The position numbers and the translations under genes were made by a program. From the NCBI GenBank assembly GCA_026119935.1, contig JALRMH010000023.1, forward strand, positions 533,300 to 597,299: DNA of 64,000 bases, written 5' to 3'. Origin of the DNA: Endothia cerciana (taxonomy: Eukaryota > Ascomycota > Sordariomycetes > Diaporthales > Cryphonectriaceae). Each line of letters opens with the position of its first letter. Position 1 is the stretch's first letter. Below, piece by piece: positions 12,026 through 22,984 of this stretch. The notes beneath the pieces are model-generated. The model had not been told where the DNA came from. It did not search any database and saw nothing but the letters and a program-made list of their open reading frames with translations.

Positions 12026-13640
12026 AGACGACCAAGCCGGGCGGACGTGAGACATGATTCTCTTTCGTCATAATCCAGCGTTATTGTGACGAGTCTCAAC
12101 AGCAACTGTGGCAGCTCTGTAACTCGTAACTTACGGACTTCGTCAACAAGTACCATTCCTGTACTTCGAGGTTGCTATTGGTGAGACACTATGACATTGA
12201 CCTCGGGGGAAATACGAAAAGCAACATATACAGCCACAAAGAGCATCTCGGCATTATTCTATACTCAATCATTCCAATAATATGAACAGCCACTGTGCCT
12301 ATGGTCACTCTTCCTAAGTTGCACCAGGGTAGATTTGACTGCCCGTGAACATCACTTGTGCTAGTCCAAGTACACAACAGATCTTAAGAGGAGTAAGATG
12401 TGTGGGGGTAGCGCAGACTCTCGGAAGGGGCTTGCTTATCCGCATCTAAGCCGTCAATTCCCGAACACGCCACCAAGCTTGCAAATGTACTGCTAGCCAA
12501 TGTACAGGCCTCTCGGGGTATTCTTTTCAGCTGCAACTTGAATAGGATTAGGGATCCGGGAGCAGCAGACCCCGAAGGCCTGATCCCTTGGGAAACGTCG
12601 ACGATCCTTGATTCTGCCGATGTGAACTTCGGAAGCATGAGAGCTGAGATGTCTGGATCCGGAAACCGCCTGCAGACAAAAACTCGGTCGGCAAGGTTTG
12701 TGCTGTGGTTCCTTATCCTCTTCGACTTAGTGACCTAAAGATTCCATGCTGTACTCATTTCTTACTACGTCTCCGGACTGAGTAACACCCAGACCTCTAC
12801 TCGGCTTCCCGAAACTACCTAGAAAATGCGGGACTAAGTGGTACTTAAGGAACGATTAAATACTTGATCCTTGAGTGCCTGGGTAGACTGGCTTTGAAAC
12901 GGAAACATGAACGTGTTGTCTCTGCATGGGCAAACATACTTTGTCCTGAAACCTACATCTTGCTCTGCAAGCGAACCTAGGCATCCTGATGAGCCGTACC
13001 TGTAAATTCTTGTGTATGATAACTCTTCGTCAAACCTATGGTAATTTTTGATATACACAGCTTCTATGTCGCCATTTCATCTGTATATTCGAGGGCGATA
13101 TAGCTTAGTACGTTAGCCTGGACTGAGTAGTACTTTGTACCCCGAGTAAAAGTTGCCCTTTCGTCTCACGTGGCATTTCGGGGTATGTCGGGGCAACTGG
13201 TAGACTGAGTTGAGATGTAACTTCTCCTAGAGACAGGACGAACGTAACATACAGAATAACTTCGAAAGCTGCTGCTGGAGGTGTCTTCGGTGTAGAATTG
13301 ATCATCCGAACTCAGGTGAAAGTCGAATGACTTCTAATCACAACAACTACCGTAGTACGACATTTGCCGTTCGAGTTAGATCATGAATCTTAGCTTGTGC
13401 ACTCTTCATTTGCCCTTCAGTTCCACTGATAAGGTGCCCCTGCTACATATGCACCATTACCTTGTAATACAGGATTGGGCATTCGTTTATTGCGTGTTCG
13501 GGTGGATGATGTCCTACGCCCTGCATATTCACTAAGCCTTTCATGTTAAGTCTTATGACATGCTAATTGCAAACGCGTGGGTGGAAAGCTAACACACGCA
13601 CCCCACCCAAGTGTATCTCTGGGCGTGTGAATTCGACTGG
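12026..13640. other. Intergenic, decayed-looking sequence
   Basis: About 1.6 kb with only short open frames on both strands. A stretch at 12520-12735 is open on the plus strand but has no family I recognise. Given remnants on both sides, this may hold unrecognisable gene debris. Confidence 0.4.
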
Positions 13641-13870
13641 TTGCTTCAACTGTAAATGCGCCAATATAGCATTTGAAATCATCTTTTGTGTCGTCATCCA
13701 AGCATTGTCGCTCAGCTTGTCTGTTTTGTCCCTTGGCTGATCATCGATGTGGTTATCGTGTATGCGGTCATCAAGTTCGGCCCAAATGTGCGGCAGCATT
13801 CTCCACCGTGGGCGGGATCTTGCTGATGGGTACAATCTTGTGCATGGTCATGAGGCGCATGCTAGAGTAG
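13641..13870 (+). pseudogene. Frame-broken integral-membrane remnant, possibly PaxB-type terpene-cyclase-like
   Basis: Three hydrophobic segments can be read in order but in different plus-strand frames: KCANIAFEIIFCVVI (about 13650-13700), LIIDVVIVYAVIKFGPN (about 13738-13790) and GGILLMGTILCMVM (about 13810-13860). An N-A-[FW]-E-[IM] helix followed by a helix ending in K[FY]GPN-like text resembles the small seven-helix membrane terpene cyclases of fungal meroterpenoid and indole-diterpene clusters (PaxB family), whose catalytic acid lies in the first of these motifs. Only about 75 residues are visible, with two frame changes. The family call is a tentative recollection of a motif. It could equally be debris of another small membrane-protein family. 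Confidence 0.3.
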
Positions 13871-14167
13871 GACAACCTTTCTTGTCCTTCTTGTCCATAA
13901 TCTTCACACTTCTAGACGGTGGTCTACCTAGCTATTTATTTATATGGAAGAAAAAAAAAGGGGGTGGGGGGGGCTAGGAGGAAGTTTGAATTATTTGCAT
14001 TACTGTCTGGGAAAAAGGGGGACGATTCACGCCCTGTATCGTCTACACTGCATTCCTTAAGAGGCGTGCTTCCGAAGTCTTCACAAAAAGGAAAGAAAAA
14101 AGCCTCCCAGAGTGTGGCGAGACTGCCATGCACCAGACTGGTGGAGTACATGTGTCTGAAGCCTAGT

Positions 14168-16688
14168 TCAGTATGCTCTACACATGTTAATATGTAGGCC
14201 CAGTCTCGTAACTAGACTCCTCGATAAATGTGTCCCATGTAGCCTGTTCTTATCAGTAAAATTCCTCTGTATGAGAAGGGAGAGACGAACCCAATCAAAA
14301 TCCATGTCGGACCAGTCCTTTTCAAACGAGAAGCTGCCGCTAGAGGCGTCAAAAGGCGGACTGCCAATTAGTCCCGAAAGCTGCTCCGGCACTTCTAGTG
14401 CTGCTGTCTGAGCAGATCCATTTTGAGGACCAGCTCGAAAGCTCGAGAGCATGCCGGCAAGGAACTTATGAACTCTCTTTGCCTCGTCGCAGCCGTCCAT
14501 CGCATCCGCCAAGAGCGCACACGACCTCTCGAGTGCCCGCAGGATAACGGTGCTGTTAGGGGCCGCCTCCTCCTCATCTGGAGCCTTCCGCCTTAGGGCT
14601 AGCTCTAGGAATAGGACCATGGTTCCGAGCATCAGCATCTGGCGGGTCTGCGAGATCCTGTAAAACGCCGGCCCTAGGACCTCCTGAAAGGCCAGCAGAC
14701 CCAAGGCTGACGAGATGCATCGGTCACGAGAGAGTTTGAAGCGGCCGTCGAGGCGGCCCTTGGCTAAGAACTTGCGGTGTAGCGTGCATACGCCCCTGTG
14801 GTACATGCCCACCAGGCTCAAGTTAGAAAAGTTGGCGAGGCTGCGAGCCGGCGGCGTCTTGGCCACCTCGGCAGATGCTGGCGCCACTGGAACCTTCATG
14901 TATGGGGGGAAGTTCTCGTACGCGTCATGCACGGTGCGGTCGATCTCGAGGACAGTCTCGTACGAACCCAGGGTTGGGTTGCTGTTGAAGTCAGCGACGC
15001 GCCCCAGCTCGCGGAACAGGCGGCCCTTGACGATCAGGTACGTCGCGGCCGTGGCCTCGGTGAGCGGGCGCGACGGCGGGAGTGCGGTCATGTCCTCTGA
15101 AAGCTCCCAGTCGTACAGGTTACGCGGCTCCAGCGTGTCCGAGTAGACGGCCGACATTGTGCGCGGGAACCCGCCGAGGAACGAGGCCATGTCGTCCATG
15201 CTGATGACAGAGGACCAGACGCGCCGCCGATACTCGGCCTGCAGGACCGAGATGCCGGGCGACTGAGCGGGGTCCCGGTGGTAGCCCATGTTGATGGCGG
15301 CGCGCACGACCACGCCCGTCATGATCCACAGCCCTCGCCGGTTGTCATCTTTCCGGTTCAGCTCGGCGGTGGCGTTGAAACGCAGGGTCTCGACTGTGTA
15401 CGGTAGGCACTTGGCGATGTCGCCGCTCAGCAGGCACTGCGCGGTTCGCATGCGGTACAACTGGAAGAGCGACTCGGAGAGGCCTTCATACTCGGGTGGC
15501 TCGCCGTATTGGTGGTAGGCTAGCATAGTGATGCCGAGAATGGAGAAAACAAGGCCCAGCCATATGAAATTTGTCCGGGATGGGTCTCTCCAGTGCTCAT
15601 TGTACTCGCGCATGAAAGTCGGCTCGTGGAGGATAGCTGTCCATGTTGTGAGGGCCGAGGGTACCATTGTAGTGTAGGGACGGGGCTTAGGACTTACGAG
15701 GGACGGCGATGGGGAAGGCTTGACGATCGAAGAATTGGGCGATCAGCCAGTCAACCTCGTGCTTGGGTGGCAGGGCGGAGAGAATCTCTATCCTCTCGAG
15801 TGGCTTCATCTGATCAAATAGCAGGCTTGACCCATCGACCGTATGCGACAGGGCGGGCCGGAGGTTGTGGTCACTCAGGTCGTCTTGCTCTTGAGTCCAC
15901 GTCCTCCTGAGCTCGTTGATCTAATCCTGATTAGCAAGAAGGAGGGAGACGCATGTCTGGCAAAGGGCTATGGCTAGGGGAAAGGGGTGACAGCATGAGT
16001 GCCATTAGCCACGTAACACAGTAATAGCAAGGTACTTGCTTCTTGGAGCACAACGGACCAGTCGTCCCCGCCGAGATATACCGAGTGGACTCCATCCATG
16101 ACCGTCTTCCCCATCGCCCCCACGGGTAAGTCCTGGCCGGATGCAGCAGATGCCACGCTGTTCCCTGCCTCGGATCTGGGGCTCTTCTCGGGGGTGTAGA
16201 CACCGAGTCTATAGTTGCTCTGTGGCGGCGACGAGGCATGCGGGCGCTCTGTGATGAGCCTCTTGACCAGCTCCTCCAGGTGATCGATCCGCTGGCGCAT
16301 GGCATCGCCGTTCAGGCTCGCATCGCCGTGAAGGGTGGCGACGGCGGGCGCGGCCCCACTGCTGCTTAACCGGTCTCCACAAACAATCGGCCTGGCCCCG
16401 GCCAGTCCCCTTGGGCCGCCTGTGGAGGTGGAGACCAGCGGATCAGTATTCACAGGCCCGCGGAACCTGCAGGCCGCCTGTTCGTCTCGAGCCGCGCAGT
16501 TCTGGCACGGCTTTTCCCGATTGCACTTGAGTCTGCCGAGCTCCCGTCAGCATGTGCTCACGAAGGTGGAAATGGAGTTCTCCTGCTGGTATTACTATTA
16601 CACACTTTCTGCTGCGGCAGGGGTCACAAGATAGAGGCACGCGTGAGCGCCGGTGAGCCTTGCGGAGCTCCAGCTGCTGGGACTGCAT
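14168..16688 (-). CDS. Zn2Cys6 transcription factor with fungal_trans domain
   Basis: Nuclear regulator starting at the ATG at 16688. Exon 1 carries RVPLSCDPCRSRK and, after an intron of about 75 bp, the finger continues LKCNREKPCQNC...AACRF, completing the six-cysteine C-x2-C-x6-C-x5-C-x2-C-x8-C cluster. A short coiled-coil-like helix follows (RIDHLEELVKRLI). Two further introns lead into the middle-homology region: DWLIAQFF, ILHEPTFMREY, then GYHRDP and RRRVWSSVISMDDMASFLGGFPRTM, hallmarks of the fungal_trans domain. The last exon is long (14168-15600) and ends with a TAG-class stop at 14168-14170. It is divergent from the SDR gene across an 800-bp promoter, the usual position of a pathway-specific regulator. 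No GACACCGAGTA site is present in that shared promoter, so any control by it may use a different site. Confidence 0.9.
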
Positions 16689-17485
16689 GGCGGTGGTTAT
16701 CGTGGCCAGATCTAATTCGGAGGTTGGCTGCCCAGCGTAGGTGGGTTATCAACGAACAACGACATTCAGAAAGGTTGGCCGTTTGGACTACGCCGTCAAA
16801 GCCTTGGTCACATGATCCAGCACGGACTACTACCCCGAGAATCGAACAAAGCATTCGCCATTTGTCATTCGATATCCTTTTATCGGGACCTGAGCCGTCC
16901 AGCCTACCATACATTCCTTTGGCCAGCCAGCAAACCAGCAGCTGTTTGGCGAATCACCAAGCCCGAATCCAGGTGCAGACAGTGCATTTTGACCAGCCTA
17001 AGCCCTCTACACTATGCGACGGTCTGGACAAGACTTCACCTAAACTGTCAGGTGGTTATTCTGCAGGCAGAATCTGACATGTAGGAAGAAACCCAACTAT
17101 CATTATTGTTCACCGTGATCAAATAATTTAGTCATTTATTCTTTCATTTCCTTCATTTATCCACCGTTATTGATAATAGTACTGTGTGACCTGATCGCCG
17201 TGACATTAGTCTTGTCAAGTGCTTTGTTCAGTATGCAAGTAAGCGTATGCCCCGATATCTGAATTCAATACCTGGTCTCAACCAAAGTTATGGCAATAAG
17301 CATCACAGTGAAGTCCGCGGAGATGAGGTTATCCCAAATATCACCATGACCGATAGTTGCCCTTTGAGGTAGATAAATAGCAATGGAATGGAATCCGGGC
17401 GTGTTCAGGGAGGGCGAACCCCCCAGTTCACAGTTCATCTTTCATACTCACCAGCAGAGACAGACGATCGAACTGACCAAACACA
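16689..17485. promoter_or_regulatory. Divergent promoter, Zn2Cys6 regulator / SDR
   Basis: 797 bp between the two divergent start codons. A TATA-like AGATAAATAG lies about 115 bp before the SDR start. No full cluster motif was found. Confidence 0.5.
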
Positions 17486-18691
17486 ATGCCTAGCCTCCGC
17501 GACTTCGTCCACACCCAGTTCTTGCTCAAGATCCCTGAGCCCTCCACCTCCTTCACGTCTAAGACCGTCATAGTGACCGGCGCGAATGGAGGCCTGGGTA
17601 AGGAGATCGTCAAGCACATCATCCGCCTCGGCGCCAGCAAGGTCATCTTCGGCTGCCGTAGTCTGTCGAGGGGCACGGAGGCCAAAGAGCAGATCGAGGC
17701 CGTCAGTAGGTGCAGCCCCGACGTCATCGAGGTGTGGGAGCTCGACCTCGAGTCGCCCTCGTCTATCAAGAGCTTCGCCGGGCGGGCGAACGGTCTGCCC
17801 CGCCTGGATGTCGTCATCAACCTCGCGGGCGTCCGCTGTTTCAAATTCCAGGTCGTCTACGACACCGAGCGCACCCTTGCCGTCAACAACATCGGCACGT
17901 TCTTGCTTGCGCTGCCGCTGATCCCCAAGCTGAAGGAGACGGCCCGCAACTTTGGAACCACGCCCGTCATGACTATCGTCGGGTCTGCTCTGTACGATAT
18001 CGCTAAGTACCCCGAGAACCCCGGCGAGGACATATTCAACTACTTCAAGGACGAGTCGAAAGTGAATCCGTGGAACCAGTAAGCCTACCGATTTACCCTC
18101 TCTCCACCAGGGCCCAAAGTGGCGTCCTGCCCCTCGCTAACTATACCAACAGATACAACCTCTCCAAGCTGATTCAGCTCTACACACTCATCAAGCTGGC
18201 GGCTCTCGTCGACCCAGTCGACGATATGGCCGCCGCCGCCGACGCGCACCCCATCGTCATCAACTCGGTCGACCCCTGCTTCTGCGAGACGGGGCTGTCG
18301 CGTGAAGTGACTGGCTTGACATGGTTCGCCGTCAAGGCGTTCGCGGCATTCGCAGCGCGCCCCGCCGACGATGGCGCACGCCAGGTGGTGCACGCGGCGT
18401 CGTGTGGACGCGAGACACACGGCCTATACCTACGAGCCGGCGCGGTGCAGGCATACAAGCCAATTGCGCGGGACGAGAAGAAGACCGCGTACCTGTGGGA
18501 GCTGCTGTGCAAGCGCTTGAAGAAGCTGGTAGGTTCAAATGTGCTTGCGCCTCCTTTCCTGTCTTGGGGACTATTCCGGAAACATTGGAAAGGAACGAAT
18601 TCCGTGACGGTTTTTACACATGATAAAGACAAATCAGTACTGACCCCCTGTTGTTATGTAGGAGCCGACCATCCTGGATAATCTGAAGTGA
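17486..18691 (+). CDS. Short-chain dehydrogenase/reductase (intact)
   Basis: NAD(P)H-dependent oxidoreductase of about 332 aa. Exons are 17486-18078, 18153-18528 and 18662-18691. The Rossmann cofactor motif TVIVTGANGGLG lies at about residues 28-39, the cofactor-selectivity region reads FGCRSLSRG, and the active site has MTIVGSALYDI (Ser) and YNLSK (the Tyr-x3-Lys pair, formed across intron 1). The normally conserved NNAG is changed to NLAG, which occurs in some fungal SDRs. It ends with a very short third exon and TGA at 18689-18691. Its position beside the Zn2Cys6 gene and left of the pump suggests a tailoring keto/alcohol reaction, but substrate and direction are inferred only from context. 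A decayed relative lies at 10265-11160. Confidence 0.9.
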
Positions 18692-19446
18692 TAGGAAGTC
18701 AGAGTTGCGGGTTCTAGCTACTCATCTATTTTTCTGTCTTCTCTAGGATGCTAATCAAGGGGCTTGGCCTCGGCTATCTGGTATGGTCCTTCAGGCCGTA
18801 GGTAGATAGCTCTTGAATTCTCACAAAGTAGTCGAACCCAAATCTGCTCAACCTGTCACGCCCGCCAGAGTTTTTCTAGCGTGTCCATATAAGATCCTGC
18901 CATCCCTGGTGGTAATAAGTACGAGCTGAAAGTTACTCCTGTGAGCTCTACTTGCCGGACTTGGGAAAATGTATCGGTTGACAAATATCTGCACGGATCG
19001 TGCCTGTAGGCACAGATCCTCCCGCTCATGATACCTAATGCTCGGGCTTTAAAAATTCTCTATGCACCTTGTTGGCCTCACCCGGTGTCACTGATGCAAT
19101 CAACTACACTAAACGTAGATTAATTACCATCATTATCCTTGGACGTGCCTCTGGATGCTCCGTCCTCAAAAGGAGTAGAAGATGCCTCTGTTTGGTGACT
19201 TTGCGAAGATTATGGTATCCCGAGCACTTAGATCTGATTCTTTTAAAACGCTTACTATAGTAAGACGCACCTGGCATCGGCTAAGTACGTGAAAGACTCT
19301 GTCAGAGCCTGAAGTGCCAGCTCAAGTCACCTGTCACTTGGTCTCTAACCCAGCCAAATAGGACCCACAACCATGCCAATATATAGCTTTGTAACACATG
19401 TTACCGCCAAGGCAATCACCTGGTCTAACAACCAAATCACATCGTA
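18692..19446. other. Intergenic between convergent SDR and MFS pump
   Basis: 755 bp containing both 3' flanks. A small inverted repeat TGCCT-GT-AGGCA lies near 19001-19012. No gene recognised. Confidence 0.45.
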
Positions 19447-21495
19447 CTACTTAGCAGCCGGCGTCGCCGCCTTCATCCTCACCCAGCCCATACACATCGC
19501 GACCAAGAAGGCTGCGCTGGCCGAACCGGTAGCGAGATACATGACGCGATCAAACGTGTCGCTGTACGCGTGCTCCACCTGCAGGAGAAGCTCCGGAGGC
19601 ACCGAAGCTCTGATATCGGTCGCCGCGGCGCCCGCCGCGACGATGGCGTCGGCGTTGGCGGAGGGCGCGTATAGTGAAAGGAAGCGGCGTAGCTCGGTGC
19701 TGAAGATCACCTCGCCGAGCGACAGGAAGACGGAGGCGCTGAGGTTCTGCGCGAACACGACCAGAGCGCTGGCCACGGAGACCTCGTCGCGGCGCACACC
19801 GTTCTGCACGGCGAGGATCGGCACCTGGAACCCAAGCCCCTGCATTCCCTGCAGGATCTGGAAGCCGATGCGCCGGGACCTGCTCGAGCTGGGTGTGAGC
19901 GTCGTGACGAGCCCGGATCCGACCGCGGTGAAGAGGCCGCTCCCGAGCGCGAAGGGCGTATAGTAGCCCACGCGGCCGATCATGCCCCCTGTGATCATGG
20001 TGACGACCGTGTTGGTGCCGATGATCGGCAGCATGTCGACGCCGCTCTGGACGGGGGTCGCGTCGCGCACGGCCTGGAACCACACCGGGAAGTAGTAGGC
20101 CGTCGTCATGGTGCAGCCGATGAGGAAGGCCATGTTGAGACAGCTGGTCCAGATGACGCGCCGCCGCAGCAACGCCAGCGGGATCATGGCCTCGTCGCCG
20201 ACGCGGTGCTCCCAGGCGAGGAATACCAGCAGATTGCCGAACGACCCGCAAAATAGCCCGATGATGGTCGCGCTGGACCAGGCGTTACGCGTGCCACCCC
20301 ACTGCAGCGCCAGGATCAACATGACCACGGTCGGCCCGAACAGCAGGAAGCCGGGGAGATCGAGTTTCTTCAAGCGGTCCAAGACGGTCTGCGTGCTATC
20401 GCCGGCCACGCGGTAGTCGGGGATCGGGACGGTGATGATGAGTAGGGCAATGACGGCGCCGCAGGGTAGGTTGAGGTAGAAGCCTGATGCGCTCTAGTCA
20501 GCCTAAGTCTTTTTACAGCATGAAAAGTAGTGGCATCTGGGGAGAAGACCGCTTGAGAACTGCTTACACCACCGCCAAGTCGCGTTCGAAGTGAACGCAC
20601 CGCCGATGAGCGGTCCAGCCAGCAGACCGAAGAAAGACAGACCTATCAGGACGCCTCGAAGTGCTGTCCCCCTCGGGAATTAGCTGGTATTCCTCTTCAT
20701 GCCCGCGAGAAAATGGTCGTCCTTACTGGCCTGTCTGGAAGCCGGCACGATCAGAGCGAGAATGGTGTAGCCGCCGTTGAGAAGTCCCGACGCGCCTATG
20801 CCGGCTACTGCGCGGCTGACGATGAGCATCGTCGAGGATTGGGCGGCACCGCACAGAGCAGAGCCCAGTTCGAAGAGGGCGAAGAAGCACAGGAAGGTCC
20901 ACTGCGTGCGCCCGAGTTAGGACCTATTTCAGAGGTTTGTGCAGCGCTGTAGGTCAAATTTGCTGCGCGAAGATGGGCATGCCTACCTTGACATTGAAGT
21001 AGCTGTAAATCTTCCCGCTAAGCGGCTGGCACGCGCAACTGATCAAAGAAGTCAGCGACACCATCGAGACAAGAGGGCACGGGTTCGAGGTCCCAACTCA
21101 CTTTGCCAAGAGGTACGCCGTCCCGTACCAACCGATGTCGTTGAGGGAATGGAAGTCGCTTGTGATGGTGGGAACCGCCTGTAAAGAGTGAGAAGTTGAC
21201 CCCAATGGCACTGTACAGCGGATGATGGGACGGGAGGCCCAAGACTGACCGTGGCTACGATGGAGGCGTCCAACAGCATGAGGAAGACCGCCATTGTCAG
21301 GCCAGCCAAGACCAGGAATAGCCTCACCCCCGAGAGATATTCATGATCCTGCGGCTCGTCGGGGGAATCCAAGCCTTGTTCCTTGGCCTCCGTCTTCTCC
21401 AACGCGTCGTCGAAGGTAGCGGCTCCATCGTGCTGGTCGCAGGACAGCGGAGAGGATGTCAAGTCAGCGCTCGTATTACTCCTTTTGTCTGCCAT
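19447..21495 (-). CDS. DHA2-type MFS efflux pump of the cluster
   Basis: Predicted 14-helix proton-coupled exporter, start ATG at 21495. The cytosolic N-terminus is followed by LFLVLAGLTMAVFLMLLDASIVAT, then, after an intron, AVPTITSDFHSLNDIGWYGTAYLLA, GKIYSYFNVK, CGAAQSSTMLIVSRAVAGIGASGLLNGGYTIL, a RGVLIGLSFFGLLAGPLIGGAFT block and WRWCFYLNLP. The long last exon supplies helices 7-14, including FQAVRDATPVQSGVDMLP and GFQILQGMQGLGFQVP, both standard for fungal toxin/metabolite pumps of this family. About five short introns lie in the 5' half. It sits between the SDR gene and MYB2 and is the best candidate exporter of the product. The product need not be toxic; some pumps of this family move intermediates or unrelated drugs. 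Confidence 0.88.
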
Positions 21496-22984
21496 GGCAG
21501 GCGATTCGGCGAGGCCAGGTGCTATAGCAAGAGCTCAGGGTTTCGAGCCAAGCCGGATGTCAGTGCGTCAACGCTGTACTTCTCGTCGGTATTTACTGTG
21601 GAGATGACGAGGCTGTCTATCACCGGCAACTGCAAATAGTTCGAGCTCTGCCAACAAGATGTATTCAAGACCCTTGCCTTTAGTCGACCTTTTTTTCTTT
21701 TTTCTTTCTTTTCGGACAATCCCGCATGCTCTGAGTAACCTGGATGACTTACCTTTATGGTTTACAATATAAGTACCTTACGGAAAGGATACTAGAATCA
21801 GACACGTGAAAGCCCGCGGACTTAACATGGCTGGTGACAGTCCTGTGGACTAGCCCGGCCTGCTACTGGCCTATTTCTTAATTTGATGTGTGTGTCGACC
21901 CCCCTGTCAAGCCTTGGGCCTCCTTCTGAATGATACCCGATGTAGGTAAGCCACCCGGCTTGACAGGGCGCCGCCTCCCGGGGCGATCCGGACAAAAACC
22001 TTTCGAAGGAATCAGCAAGCTAAAGACGCCATCAAGCCGATGTCCAGATGTCCGCGGACTTAAACGTGGAGCCTCCCCTTTGTCTCCCCAATCATCTACA
22101 GCTTTCCGGGTTCTAGGGCGGGCATGGTCAATCCCGCCCGATGATTATTGCTTCATTTTGCTAGTTCTAACAGATGGAGCAGAAGTAGTAGGCATAGCAG
22201 CAGCGCCCTAACATATGAAGGCCTGGGTCATGCGAGACTAGATGGCGTCCACACTGTTGGATCGACCCACCTTGACCCTGAAGAGAGCAGGGTGTAGATA
22301 GCGAGAAGCGTTCCGTTGCTGCCTCTCACTCTGATTCGTAAGTTTCCTCGCTGCAGAAAAGCGAGGTCAGATTGTGGGACGTCGAATGAGATGCGATGGA
22401 ATGCGCCTCCGTGAACAAGCCTGCCCGCTCTCACCACGAAGATGGTGTATATGATTCTGTGCCGCCCGCCCATGCGACCCCTTGATTATTGCTGAAACCG
22501 TATCTCCCTGACACCGAGTAAATCCTGCAGCAAGCCTCACCCGATCAAAGCCGTTTGTCTGATTTGTGCTGGCAGGTCGGTGGGTGGGATCTGCGCTCTC
22601 AGCCCACTAATATCTCAGAACGGCTGGCACATGTACCGTTCGGCGAGATTACTCTATGGGTCACTATGGAGAGGGGTTGCATTGTATTGCCAGTCTAATT
22701 CTCGCGATTCTGATTCCATGGGGGTTCAAACGCGTAGTAGGTGATGTGTGTGTGCTCTAATATAAATGTATACCTAGGCAGTCAAGGTGATGAGCCGGTG
22801 CTGGATCCCACGGGCCCGGTAGTGTAATCAATATATGAAGGCACACAAGTCATATATGAAGATTTCATATGTGTCCTCCCTTCGGTGCCCCGAGTATCCC
22901 GCCGTGCCACCATCCCGCCTCATATGATGACAGATGGTCGCCAGAGCGTAGACTTATGCGTCGGTATTAATACGTGCCGCGACG
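21496..22984. promoter_or_regulatory. Divergent promoter, MFS pump / MYB2
   Basis: About 1.49 kb between start codons. It contains one full cluster motif at 22510-22520, the shorter core CCGAGTA at 22890-22896, and two direct copies of ATATATGAAG at 22831-22840 and 22852-22861. No gene recognised. Confidence 0.55.
22510..22520 (+). promoter_or_regulatory. Candidate regulator site GACACCGAGTA (MYB2 promoter)
   Basis: Exact 11-bp match to the element shared by several cluster promoters, 464 bp upstream of the MYB2 start codon. If functional here it could give autoregulation of MYB2. Function is inferred from recurrence only. Confidence 0.5.

Noticed and set aside
13141..13150. CCCGAGTAAA resembling the motif core
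   Set aside because: The 7-bp core alone is expected about eight times in this window by chance, and it lies in the decayed interval.
16196..16206. GACACCGAGTC, a near-match to the cluster motif
   Set aside because: It lies inside the coding exon of the Zn2Cys6 gene and is explained by the encoded residues.
17867..17877. GACACCGAGCG, a partial match to the cluster motif
   Set aside because: It is in the SDR coding sequence, where it spells Asp-Thr-Glu; coding matches were not counted.
19550..20251. 233-codon minus-strand open frame within the DHA2 pump
   Set aside because: It is an out-of-frame Arg/His-rich shadow of the transporter's membrane helices.
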